40,958 nucleotides of DNA, taken from contig JAIXVE010000353.1 of NCBI GenBank assembly GCA_027483175.1, positions 1 through 40,958 on the forward strand, in the 5' to 3' direction. Position numbers and translations under genes: made by a program. This stretch comes from Verrucomicrobiaceae bacterium (GTDB lineage Bacteria; Verrucomicrobiota; Verrucomicrobiia; Verrucomicrobiales; V1-33). Of the stretch, positions 1 through 7,201 are shown in pieces. Within the stretch, counting starts at the first letter, position 1. Each line of letters opens with the position of its first letter. The notes beneath the pieces were generated by a model. That model did not search any database. It saw nothing but the letters and a program-made list of their open reading frames with translations, and was not told where the DNA came from.

Positions 1-80
1 CTCCCCGCGTGAGACCCATCTCCCACCAACCCCCTCCGTACACGCCCGCCTCCCCGCGCCAACGGCGCACCCTAACGCAG

Positions 81-200
81 CCCGGGGCAACGCCCCGGGT
101 ACACACCCGGAAATATCCCCAGCCCTGAAAGGGCGGAACACTCATCCCGAAGGGATGACGGCACCCAGCCGGTGGTTGAGCAACGCGACACCACCGGATC
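81..200. repeat. REP-like multi-hairpin intergenic repeat, left copy
   Basis: A string of short inverted repeats with small loops. An 8-bp perfect stem CCCGGGGC/GCCCCGGG with loop AAC is at 81-99, GCCCT-GAA-AGGGC at 122-134, and ATCCC-GAA-GGGAT at 145-157. A GGTGG/CCACC pair encloses a GAGCAACGCGACA segment at about 171-195. The last two parts recur in the same orientation at 10192-10258, on the other side of the restriction-modification operon. Compound hairpin repeats of this look are common between genes in Verrucomicrobiota; assignment to a named family is from memory and unchecked. No gene is seen in bases 1-277. Confidence 0.6.
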
Positions 201-277
201 GCCACCGGGCACCCCAAACCCCGAAAAACCAACTCAGACCATCCATCCGCATTTCGATCGAATGCCCTGCATTCAAT

Positions 278-580
278 TCACTCCGATGGGGTCATTTGAA
301 CAATGAGTTCCTCAATCGGAAGCCCAACCACACACTCCATACCTCCAAAATCCCCCCCTCCGGTCACAAATACGGAGACCCGGCTATCAGAAAATCTCCA
401 GACGACCCGATACCTTCTGCCCTCATACCAGGACCACGCCGAAGTTTCATACTTTGATCCTTCCTGAATTTGTTTCCAGCGTCGGCGACTCACCTTGATG
501 GTGCTGTCGGCATCGTCGTTACCCCACACCGCTTTCACTTCAACGCAGGCTCTGGTTTTTTTCCTTGGTTCCTTTTTCAT
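278..580 (-). CDS. Hypothetical protein, 100 aa
   Basis: Small soluble protein that I do not recognise. The ATG at 580 was chosen because the residues after it are lysine/arginine-rich (MKKEPRKK) and then become protein-like, with alternating strands (KVSRRRWKQI, RYRVVWRF, RVSVFVTGGG). Upstream codons run into the end of the preceding gene. A GTG at 598 is an alternative start. The C-terminal part has three predicted beta strands and no signal peptide or membrane segment. It lies 74 bp downstream of the 139-residue gene on the same strand, so the two may be cotranscribed. Function unknown. It could be the small partner of the upstream gene. Confidence 0.5.
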   Translation of the reverse strand: MKKEPRKKTRACVEVKAVWGNDDADSTIKVSRRRWKQIQEGSKYETSAWSWYEGRRYRVVWRFSDSRVSVFVTGGGDFGGMECVVGLPIEELIVQMTPSE

Positions 581-654
581 ATCCGGGACGCTGTTCACTG
601 AACTTGGTTTCGAGCATTCGTCGAGTCGCTTGATCTTGAGCCGAACCCCAGAGC

Positions 655-1074
655 TCAGCCGCTCCTCCCTGCGACGCCAGACGGAGCGAATTGTCCGGCT
701 ACCGAAAGGACAACCACTTCGACGCCATATTCCTTTGCAAGAGGCTCCAGAACAGCGTCGCCTTTCGTGCATAACGCGACTGACCGAATGCTCGCGGGCT
801 TGAACGGTTCCATTAGCCGCCGTGAAAAGACTGCCTGGCCCAGCAAGTACATGCCGAGTCGCGACGCCTTGGTCTGCACAAGGACGATGTCTTTGCCCAT
901 TATCTCGACAGAGTCGGCCGGTTGAATCTCGAAGGGTCCGCCCAGAATGATGACTCCGTCCAACAGGCGCGGCCCGTTCTCCGGCCCGGCTCTTACTGCC
1001 GGGAACTCTTCGATCAGGGTTCCTCCGACGGTTTTCCAGTACCGCCGGGTCAGAGGTGTCTCCTTCTTACTCAT
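655..1074 (-). CDS. Hypothetical protein, 139 aa, possible PD-(D/E)xK-like nuclease fold
   Basis: The start at 1074 (MSKKETP) is preferred over upstream codons, which look non-coding. The sequence has a layout compatible with a small restriction-endonuclease-like fold: acidic residues E22-E23, then D39 in LLDGVIIL, then a strand ending in Q67-T68-K69 followed by a helix (ASRLGMYLLGQAVFSR). A QxK in place of ExK occurs in some families of this fold, but the assignment here rests on pattern alone. The C-terminal half (SVALCTKGDAVLEPLA, VEVVVL) resembles an alternating alpha/beta segment. No name is certain. The location beside a restriction-modification operon makes a nucleic-acid or defence role plausible. 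Confidence 0.55.
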   Translation of the reverse strand: MSKKETPLTRRYWKTVGGTLIEEFPAVRAGPENGPRLLDGVIILGGPFEIQPADSVEIMGKDIVLVQTKASRLGMYLLGQAVFSRRLMEPFKPASIRSVALCTKGDAVLEPLAKEYGVEVVVLSVAGQFAPSGVAGRSG

Positions 1075-1469
1075 ACGCTCGCCAGCCCAACATTCATTGA
1101 GCCCACTGATGCATCGACGAATGCGCTTCGTCCACAGTATTGTGGTGAGCCCGCGGGACACAGGGCCGCCAGTTCGGCCTGACCGTCATGAGCGGCCAAC
1201 CTGGACACGGCCGGAGGCACCGGACACCGCCTGACGATCTGGCACCGCTTCCCGCCAACTCATTCGGAATCGCCGCTCCCCTCTCGGCCAGCACGCACAA
1301 ACCGCACGCCACGTCCGAACTAGAACGCCGGATTCCCTCCGGCAACCCTCACTGTGGCCGTTGCTGCCTGTTGACAATCCCCCACCTCCATTCAATCGCT
1401 TGATTCACACGACACAAGTTAGCCTGACGCAACCACGGCCTGCCCCTCAAATCCGCAATTCAAATCGCC
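1075..1469. other. Gene-free stretch
   Basis: Open frames in this 395-bp interval on either strand give arginine- and proline-rich or low-complexity products with no recognisable motif, and none looks coding. The first 80 bases would carry the promoter of the minus-strand gene starting at 1074. The last 60 bases become more AT-rich and would carry the promoter of the plus-strand gene at 1470. No clear -35/-10 pair or repeat is visible. Confidence 0.4.
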
Positions 1470-2078
1470 ATGCACTTGCTTGATTCAACAGGTCAGATCA
1501 TGCAGATAGTTTACATCGGAAACGACAGGTTTCTCGAGGATCTTTCTCATTACTTGAAAGACAATTTCAATCACAAACCCGCCACCGGAACCGAGGAATT
1601 GCTGGACAGAGTTTTTGCCCACATTCTACATTGGGATTCGAATTGCGATGAAGAGGATTCGATGGCGAAACTGGTTTCCGAGAAGATTAAATCCAATGGT
1701 ACGCTGCAGCTAATCACAAAGCTCCATCAGCCTCTACCAGAGCTGTTGATTTATAAGTTCAATGGAACTACGCCTTTCGGAACTTTCCGCTCCGAAGACA
1801 TAGTCCCCGATGAACAACACGAAAACTTCACAGTACCCACGCGCGATGGCCATATGTTAGTTTTTTCAAAATCCGAACTGGATGAAATAGGCGGAGAAGC
1901 GCACCCGCCTGAAAGCGAACTTGATGAAGCAGAAATCTACTGGCCTGGCTCCATCGTCCATTTCTTCATGAAATCCAGTGACGAGCAAAGAATGCGATCT
2001 TACCTCTCCAACTGCATCATCGAGCTTAATCAAATCTACAATGCTCTGGGACTTGAATCAATCGAAGTGAACCAATGA
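1470..2078 (+). CDS. Hypothetical protein, 202 aa, lower-GC orphan
   Basis: Well-composed soluble protein that I do not recognise. The N-terminus has an alternating MQIVYIGNDRFLEDLSHYL pattern, the middle is acidic, and the C-terminus is helical (EQRMRSYLSNCIIELNQIYN). There is no signal peptide or membrane segment. Two starts are possible: ATG at 1470, or ATG at 1500 (MQIVYIGNDR), which is preceded by a purine-rich ACAGGTCAG and fits the first beta strand better. Base composition is clearly more AT-rich than the neighbours, with codons such as AAT, ATA, TTT and GAA, and it is the only convincing plus-strand gene in the first 10 kb. This suggests separate acquisition. It could be a cargo or immunity gene of the defence island; function unknown. 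Confidence 0.7.
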   Translation: MHLLDSTGQIMQIVYIGNDRFLEDLSHYLKDNFNHKPATGTEELLDRVFAHILHWDSNCDEEDSMAKLVSEKIKSNGTLQLITKLHQPLPELLIYKFNGTTPFGTFRSEDIVPDEQHENFTVPTRDGHMLVFSKSELDEIGGEAHPPESELDEAEIYWPGSIVHFFMKSSDEQRMRSYLSNCIIELNQIYNALGLESIEVNQ

Positions 2079-2171
2079 ACTTGGACGGCGAGGCCTATCC
2101 GCTGCCAATCCCTCTCGGCGACGACCGGTATCGTTCCACGACTCAGACCACCCTGCCCCACGGCGTACCAC

Positions 2172-3023
2172 TCACGGCTTCGCATCCGCCTCCTGAAGAT
2201 CCTTCAGCTTTGTGCCGTCCTTCGTTTTCCAGTCAACACGCCCATTGGCGGAACGTCCCTGCACAACCCCAGCGGCCGTGGACGGACTGGCAAAAACGTA
2301 ATCCTGAGCAAATCTGAACACGCCACCGTCCGGTGTGAGGACGCCGTTGGCCATGAGGGCAGCACGCAGCTCTCTGATATAGGAATGGCAGGACGGAACC
2401 TCGTCCCGCACCACCCCGCTTCCGGAACGCACCACAAACCCGTCGCGAGTCTCCACGCCCTGCGCTTTGATGCCCTTGGCCTCGATGAACAATATCTGCC
2501 CGGATGGATTCACCGGAGCCGCGGCGGTGAACACACTAACACCCAGCACCGGGAAGCAGAGCAGCATTTCGGACAGAAATCCTTCTGCGTCAGCGGCATC
2601 GGCTTCCGACAGCGACGGCAGTGCCGGCACATTTCCGTTGTCGAGCACGCACCGCTTGGCGTCGGCCGCCAGTTTCACCAACCGCGACTCGATGTACTGC
2701 ACGTGTGCCTTGTTGAGGTTCTCGTCCTTGCTCGTGAAGGCAAAGCAGACCGTCCAGAAATCCTTCTTCCCGGCGTGCTGCTCGAGCCTCGGCCTGATCG
2801 GGTCACCCTCTCCAATGTAGACCCTCGACAGACCCGATTCCTCTGGCGGCCCCTGAAGCACGTAAACCCCCGTGCGGTTGAGCTCCTTCCTCGCCTTGGC
2901 CTCTGCCAAGAGCGCCCGGGGAAAAACGATCCCCGCCCCGCTCCAGTTCGACTTCTCAATGGTCCGCAATCCATCCGGGTCGCCACCAGGCAGAAAGATT
3001 CGGATCGAGTATGGCTTGGACAT
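2172..3023 (-). CDS. GIY-YIG nuclease family protein with C-terminal DUF4357
   Basis: A 283-residue protein with a GIY-YIG-like core. The GIY strand is G52-V-Y-V-L, the YIG strand is V68-Y-I-G71, an arginine follows at about 79 in IRPRLEQH, and the candidate catalytic glutamate is E112 in YIESRL. The C-terminal 50 residues carry the DUF4357 pattern: F-x-x-D-Y-x-F-x-S-P-S-x-A-A, then V-x-G-R-S-x-N-G and WK-x-K-x-G-x-x-L. In known families these proteins commonly sit beside type I restriction systems; their role is not settled. It is the last gene of the hsd operon, 42 bp after hsdR. A dedicated nicking or effector activity linked to the R-M complex is plausible but inferred. Confidence 0.85.
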   Translation of the reverse strand: MSKPYSIRIFLPGGDPDGLRTIEKSNWSGAGIVFPRALLAEAKARKELNRTGVYVLQGPPEESGLSRVYIGEGDPIRPRLEQHAGKKDFWTVCFAFTSKDENLNKAHVQYIESRLVKLAADAKRCVLDNGNVPALPSLSEADAADAEGFLSEMLLCFPVLGVSVFTAAAPVNPSGQILFIEAKGIKAQGVETRDGFVVRSGSGVVRDEVPSCHSYIRELRAALMANGVLTPDGGVFRFAQDYVFASPSTAAGVVQGRSANGRVDWKTKDGTKLKDLQEADAKP

Positions 3024-3065
3024 TGGAACTGGCTGGAAATTCTCTGACTGTTGGGCGATTCTTCT

Positions 3066-5459
3066 TCACGCCACCTCCTCGTAGAGGTGTTTCTGGAAGC
3101 CGGCGAAGACCTGCCCGATTTCGCTGCCGAGGTCTGCCACGGCGTCAGTGATCGAGTTGCCGTACTTCATGCGCAGGAGCGTGCCGAGCTTCGACTGGTC
3201 AAGTTCCTCCACACCAACCGAGACATAGTGGTGCAGGACGAAATCGAGGAATGCGAGCTGGCGGGGGCTGAATCGTCCGTCGATCGCCTTGCGGGCATGA
3301 CCAGCTCTGATTTCGCGGGTGAGCGGTGGGGACGCGTAGGCCACGTAGGATAGGACATCGAACAGGTCCGCGTTCTCGGCATCGATGATCTTCTGCATTT
3401 CCGCCAGCTGCTCGACACCGAAGCCCTCTTCCTGGAGACGATCCAGCAGTTCCCGTCTCGTTTCCGGGCTGCTCCAGATGTCCCGGAGTTCGTTTTCGTC
3501 CCTGAAGAAGTCCGGGAGCCTGCCGAAAAGCGACTCCATGAACTGATGTGCCGACATCGGCGTCCCGTCCGGATGCCAGAACGACGTCACCGACATGTGC
3601 TGGATGGTGCGGGCCTTTCCATCAGCCAGCTTCACTCGGACTTTCTTCCTCCGGCGGCAATCGCAGGACACTTTCCCGCAAACCTCACAAGGCTCTTGCG
3701 CACAGACGCACGGGCTGCCGCCGCAGTCCGGACACGGACCCGATGGATCGCTCGCGCACGTGCAGGGCCATTCCCCGCAAGTCGCGCACGTCTCCGGATC
3801 AACCGCCCCGCCCTCATCATCCGGCGCAATCGGCTCGCCGTCCCATTCTCTGTCGAGGAAGTGCTGGTGTGCCTTCACGAAGTCGTAAATCGTGAAGTAG
3901 TCCTTGCCATCATACAGGCGGGTTCCCCTCCCGATGATCTGCTTGAACTCGATCATCGAGTTGATCGGCCGCATCAGGACAATGTTCCTGACATTGCGCG
4001 CGTCGACTCCCGTCGAGAGCTTCTGCGAGGTGGTGAGGATCGTCGGGATGGTCTTCTCGTTGTCCTGGAAGTCGCGGAGATGTTTCTCTCCGAGCGCCCC
4101 GTCGTCTGCCGTCACCCGATGGCAGTAGTCCGGGTTCCGCCTCGTGACGATCTGATTGATGCAGTCCCGCACGAAGAGCGCGTGTTCCTGATTGGCGCAG
4201 AAGACGAGCGTCTTCTCGCCCTGATCGATCATCCCCATGAAGATCTCGACCCTCTTCCGTTCGCGTTCCCGGATTTCGATGTTCCGGTTGAAGTCGCTCT
4301 CCTCGTACAGCTTGCCCTGCTCGATCTCGCCCTCCACCACGAGATCGTCCGCCGTGAAGAGGTAGCTGTCCATGGTGGTCTGGATCTGCCGGACCCGGAA
4401 CGGCGTCAGGTAGCCGTCATTGATGCCGTCCTTCAGCGAGTAGCTGAAGACAGGCTCGCCAAAATACGCGTAGGTGTCCACGTTGTCCCTGCGCTTCGGA
4501 GTGGCCGTGAGACCCAGCTGCACCGCCGGCTCGAAATGCTCAAGAATGCCGCGCCAGCTGCCTTCGTCGTTGGCTCCTCCCCGGTGGCATTCGTCGATCA
4601 CGATGAAATCGAAGAAGTCCGGCGGGTACTCGCCGAAGTACGGGGTGTCTCCGGGTCCCGACATGAACGTCTGGAAAATCGTGAAGAACAGGTTCCCGTT
4701 CTTCGGCACCCTTCGTTTCTTCGCAATCTCGCTGGGCTCGATCCGGACAAGGGCGTCCTCGGGAAAGGCCGAAAAAGCGTTGTACGCCTGGTTGGCGAGG
4801 ATGTTCCGGTCGGCCAGAAACAGAATCCTCGGGCGTCGCGTTGGTTCTCCCGTGAGGTTCCAGCGAGAATGGAATAGCTTCCACGCGATCTGAAAGGCAA
4901 TGAACGTCTTGCCGGTTCCGGTGGCTAGGGTCAGCAGAATGCGCTGTTTCCGGCCCGCCATCGCTTCCAACACCCGCTCGACCGCAATGTCCTGGTAATA
5001 CCGCCCCTGAAAGAATCCTCCCCTGTCCTCAAACGGCACTGCGGCAAAGTTGTCCCTCCATTCGCTCTTCGCCCCGAAGTTCCGTTCCCAGAGCGCCTCC
5101 GGTCCCGGGTAGGCCGATACCTCTGATTCCTCGCCGCTCTCCATGTCGATCCCGTAGATCCCCTGACCGTTCGTCGCGTAGGTGAAGCGCACGCTCAGCT
5201 TCTGCGCGTACGCCTTCGCCTGCGCCACGCCCTCCGTCAGCGCCTTGTCCCACGCCTTCGCCTCCACCACCGCCAGCTTGATGTTCCGGTACACCAGCAC
5301 GTAATCCGCAATCTCCGGAAGCCCACGCCTGCCCCGACCCTCGATTCGGCCCAGACTGATCTTGTACTCGCGAAGTATCCTGCTGCCTTCCACAACGCCC
5401 CAGCCCGCCGCCTTCAATGCAGGATCAATGTGCTCGGCTCTCGTCTCGGCTTCGTTCAT
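3066..5459 (-). CDS. hsdR: Type I restriction enzyme, R (motor/nuclease) subunit
   Basis: The ATP-driven translocase and nuclease subunit of a type I restriction-modification enzyme, 797 residues. The N-terminal nuclease domain has D52 and E66-A-K68 (PD-ExK type). The helicase core has Walker A ATGTGKT at 179-185 and a DECH box at 289-292, then LTATP near 318 and a motif VI region QIIGRGTR near 507-514. The length and the C-terminal domain resemble the EcoEI type. Between helicase and C-terminal domain there are 12 cysteines in three tandem C-x2-C-x4-C-x-C units (residues 558-601), probably metal-binding. The start ATG overlaps the TGA of the upstream 65-residue gene by 4 bp. It works with the hsdM and hsdS products encoded upstream in the same operon. 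Confidence 0.96.
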   Translation of the reverse strand: MNEAETRAEHIDPALKAAGWGVVEGSRILREYKISLGRIEGRGRRGLPEIADYVLVYRNIKLAVVEAKAWDKALTEGVAQAKAYAQKLSVRFTYATNGQGIYGIDMESGEESEVSAYPGPEALWERNFGAKSEWRDNFAAVPFEDRGGFFQGRYYQDIAVERVLEAMAGRKQRILLTLATGTGKTFIAFQIAWKLFHSRWNLTGEPTRRPRILFLADRNILANQAYNAFSAFPEDALVRIEPSEIAKKRRVPKNGNLFFTIFQTFMSGPGDTPYFGEYPPDFFDFIVIDECHRGGANDEGSWRGILEHFEPAVQLGLTATPKRRDNVDTYAYFGEPVFSYSLKDGINDGYLTPFRVRQIQTTMDSYLFTADDLVVEGEIEQGKLYEESDFNRNIEIRERERKRVEIFMGMIDQGEKTLVFCANQEHALFVRDCINQIVTRRNPDYCHRVTADDGALGEKHLRDFQDNEKTIPTILTTSQKLSTGVDARNVRNIVLMRPINSMIEFKQIIGRGTRLYDGKDYFTIYDFVKAHQHFLDREWDGEPIAPDDEGGAVDPETCATCGEWPCTCASDPSGPCPDCGGSPCVCAQEPCEVCGKVSCDCRRRKKVRVKLADGKARTIQHMSVTSFWHPDGTPMSAHQFMESLFGRLPDFFRDENELRDIWSSPETRRELLDRLQEEGFGVEQLAEMQKIIDAENADLFDVLSYVAYASPPLTREIRAGHARKAIDGRFSPRQLAFLDFVLHHYVSVGVEELDQSKLGTLLRMKYGNSITDAVADLGSEIGQVFAGFQKHLYEEVA

Positions 5460-5653
5460 GCGGCAATGGACTGAAGCCTCTCAATCGCCAGCGCCAGCAA
5501 CCGATCACCGAAAAGCTTCCGCTTTTCCATCACTGTGCATTCGATGCCCAGGACCCCACACCGACGCACCGCCTCGGCAACCAACGCACGGGCTGGCGTC
5601 AAAATCCCAGCAGTCGGTGTCTCAACTGGCAGATTCATCTCCGGGTCCATCAT
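5456..5653 (-). CDS. Small hypothetical protein, 65 aa, between unknown gene and hsdR
   Basis: Unrecognised 65-residue protein. The gene is tied into the operon at both ends: its ATG overlaps the TGA of the 310-residue gene by 4 bp, and its TGA overlaps the ATG of hsdR by 4 bp. The product has a short N-terminal tail, then probable helices (ARALVAEAVRRCGVLGIE and FGDRLLALAIERLQSI). There is no signal peptide. A second ATG directly follows the first. The overlaps on both sides and the good amino acid composition argue that it is real and translated with its neighbours. It could be a small regulator or a subunit that modulates the HsdR protein or the nucleotidyltransferase pair; this is inference only. 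Confidence 0.65.
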   Translation of the reverse strand: MMDPEMNLPVETPTAGILTPARALVAEAVRRCGVLGIECTVMEKRKLFGDRLLALAIERLQSIAA

Positions 5654-6582
5654 GTGTTCGGAGTCTGGTCCAGTCTCGAAAGCCCTTTGAGTCGATACGT
5701 CGTACGCACCCGACCGTTCTTGAAGAGCACGGTGGATTTCAATAACTTGGCCATGCAGCGCTCGTTGAAAAACTCACGGTTCAAGGCAACCATTTGCTCC
5801 TCCGTTAGATTTTCGTCGATCTTCCCTCCGGCGCTTTGATTCGCGTCAGTCACAAAATCAAACTTCCACGAGTCCAGCAGCACCCCTTTGAAAACGCCCG
5901 TCTCATCGATCTCTTCTTCGTTCGTGATCGTCCCGGCAACGCGTTGGAATGCCTCATTCGCTTTCACCGGGCTGATCGCGCAGCGGAAGTCTCCGGTTTC
6001 CAGGCGGAGGCCCGCTTTTCCCCGACTGACCACTCCCAGAAATTCCCGCAGATTCTGAATCACCCGCGGAGCCGTCGCATCCAGCTCGGCAGCGAAATCC
6101 TCGTCGCTGCGCGCTGCGGCTTCCACCAGACGGGTCACGTGCGCCAGCGTATCCGACAACTGGCCCTCCTCAAAAAGCTCGTCATTGTCAGCTCGGGTGA
6201 GTTCAAGGCCGAATGATCCACGCGGCAGGCCGGTCAGCAGCAGGCGCGACTGCGCTTCACCCGTCCTTCGGCCACCACTGCCCACGACTCCATGCCAGCG
6301 GTCCGCATAGTCAGCCATCACCATGTTCTGGAACGGCTCAAGCACACGCCCGGCAAACCCCGCGTCTATGCCCATCGAGCCCACCACCGGCTCTCCGGAA
6401 AAGAACAACACCGTTCGCGCCTCCTTCTGCCCATACGGCAGCTCGGACAGCTTTTCGTTCAGCTCCTCCTCACGCTCGGCAAATGCCACAGACATCAGCG
6501 GATGCCCGCCAGCCATCTCCTTGAGACGCCGGGTCTCGAGAAGCTGCACCTTGAGGAATTCCCTTTGGGAGCGACTGGTCAT
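5650..6582 (-). CDS. Conserved-looking hypothetical protein, 310 aa, partner of the DUF6932 gene
   Basis: A 310-residue soluble protein without a family that I can name. The start at 6582 (MTSRSQREFL) was chosen because it forms an ATGA overlap with the stop of the upstream DUF6932 gene; upstream codons in the same frame lie inside that gene. The N-terminus is a basic helix (SQREFLKVQLLETRRLKEM). The middle has a glycine-rich stretch with LLLTGLPRGSFGLEL, followed by an acidic helical region (LSDTLAHVTRLVEAAARSD). The C-terminal third has alternating strands. No nuclease, ATPase or membrane motif is seen. Strict coupling to a nucleotidyltransferase-like gene suggests a two-protein complex, for example enzyme and target or toxin and neutraliser. 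Confidence 0.75.
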   Translation of the reverse strand: MTSRSQREFLKVQLLETRRLKEMAGGHPLMSVAFAEREEELNEKLSELPYGQKEARTVLFFSGEPVVGSMGIDAGFAGRVLEPFQNMVMADYADRWHGVVGSGGRRTGEAQSRLLLTGLPRGSFGLELTRADNDELFEEGQLSDTLAHVTRLVEAAARSDEDFAAELDATAPRVIQNLREFLGVVSRGKAGLRLETGDFRCAISPVKANEAFQRVAGTITNEEEIDETGVFKGVLLDSWKFDFVTDANQSAGGKIDENLTEEQMVALNREFFNERCMAKLLKSTVLFKNGRVRTTYRLKGLSRLDQTPNT

Positions 6583-7142
6583 GGCATGGCTTTTGAGAGT
6601 TCGCGGCGCGCAGCAGCATCTTCTTCCGGTGTGTCCAGCTCGACGCGCAGCATCCCCTTCCATACACCCATCCGGTTGTGCGAAAAGAGCAGAATCCAAT
6701 AACGCGTCTGCTCCAGCGTCAACTCAGGGCTGAATCCGGCGTCGAACGGGTAGTGGTCGATCAGATAATTGGCCTTCGCAAGCCGGGGACTGGCAAACTC
6801 CCGAAACCTTCCTGCCAGCCCCGCCAGAAAGGCACGCTCATAACCCCAGAAGACCGTCACCGCATCCAAATCCCGAGGGGCGCGGCCATCACGGCTTTCC
6901 ACATCCTCCAGAAAACTGCCATCCAGCCACTGAAATCCCCGGGTCAACCCTTCCGAACGCAGCCGCTCCCGGAAATCCAGAAAACCGCCGAGGATCCGCC
7001 GTCGCTCCAGTGTGCTTCCCAGCCGCCGACACAAGTCAGCCGTCGTGCAGGGATAAGGCGACAACTGGGCATGCTCCACCGGATCCCCCAAATGAGGCGG
7101 CCGCACCAGATTGTGATCAAAATCGGGTATCGAACTCTCCAT
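6579..7142 (-). CDS. DUF6932-like protein with nucleotidyltransferase-type motif
   Basis: A 187-residue protein resembling the DUF6932 family. The key segment is WLDGSFLEDVE followed by PRDLDAVTVF: G75-S76, then about 14 residues, then D91-L-D93. This matches the hG[GS]...DhD signature of minimal nucleotidyltransferases of the polymerase-beta/MNT type, so metal-dependent nucleotide transfer is the expected chemistry. The substrate is unknown. The gene begins 59 bp after hsdS, and its TGA overlaps the start of the 310-residue gene, so it opens a coupled three-gene block inserted between hsdS and hsdR. MNT-type nucleotidyltransferases are known toxin or antitoxin components in other defence systems; that role here is inference. 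Confidence 0.75.
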   Translation of the reverse strand: MESSIPDFDHNLVRPPHLGDPVEHAQLSPYPCTTADLCRRLGSTLERRRILGGFLDFRERLRSEGLTRGFQWLDGSFLEDVESRDGRAPRDLDAVTVFWGYERAFLAGLAGRFREFASPRLAKANYLIDHYPFDAGFSPELTLEQTRYWILLFSHNRMGVWKGMLRVELDTPEEDAAARRELSKAMP

Positions 7143-7201
7143 GACTGATCCAGTCCTCTATCAAATCATCCGCCAACCCGCCAGACCAAAAACATCCACT
7201 C

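Noticed and set aside
2075-2317. 80-codon plus-strand frame overlapping the end of the 202-aa gene by ATGA
   Set aside because: Most of it is antisense to the GIY-YIG gene and the product is Pro/Arg-rich without motif. The ATGA overlap alone is not enough.
3546-4877. 443-codon plus-strand frame inside hsdR
   Set aside because: Antisense to the clearly real helicase region of hsdR, with arginine-rich composition.
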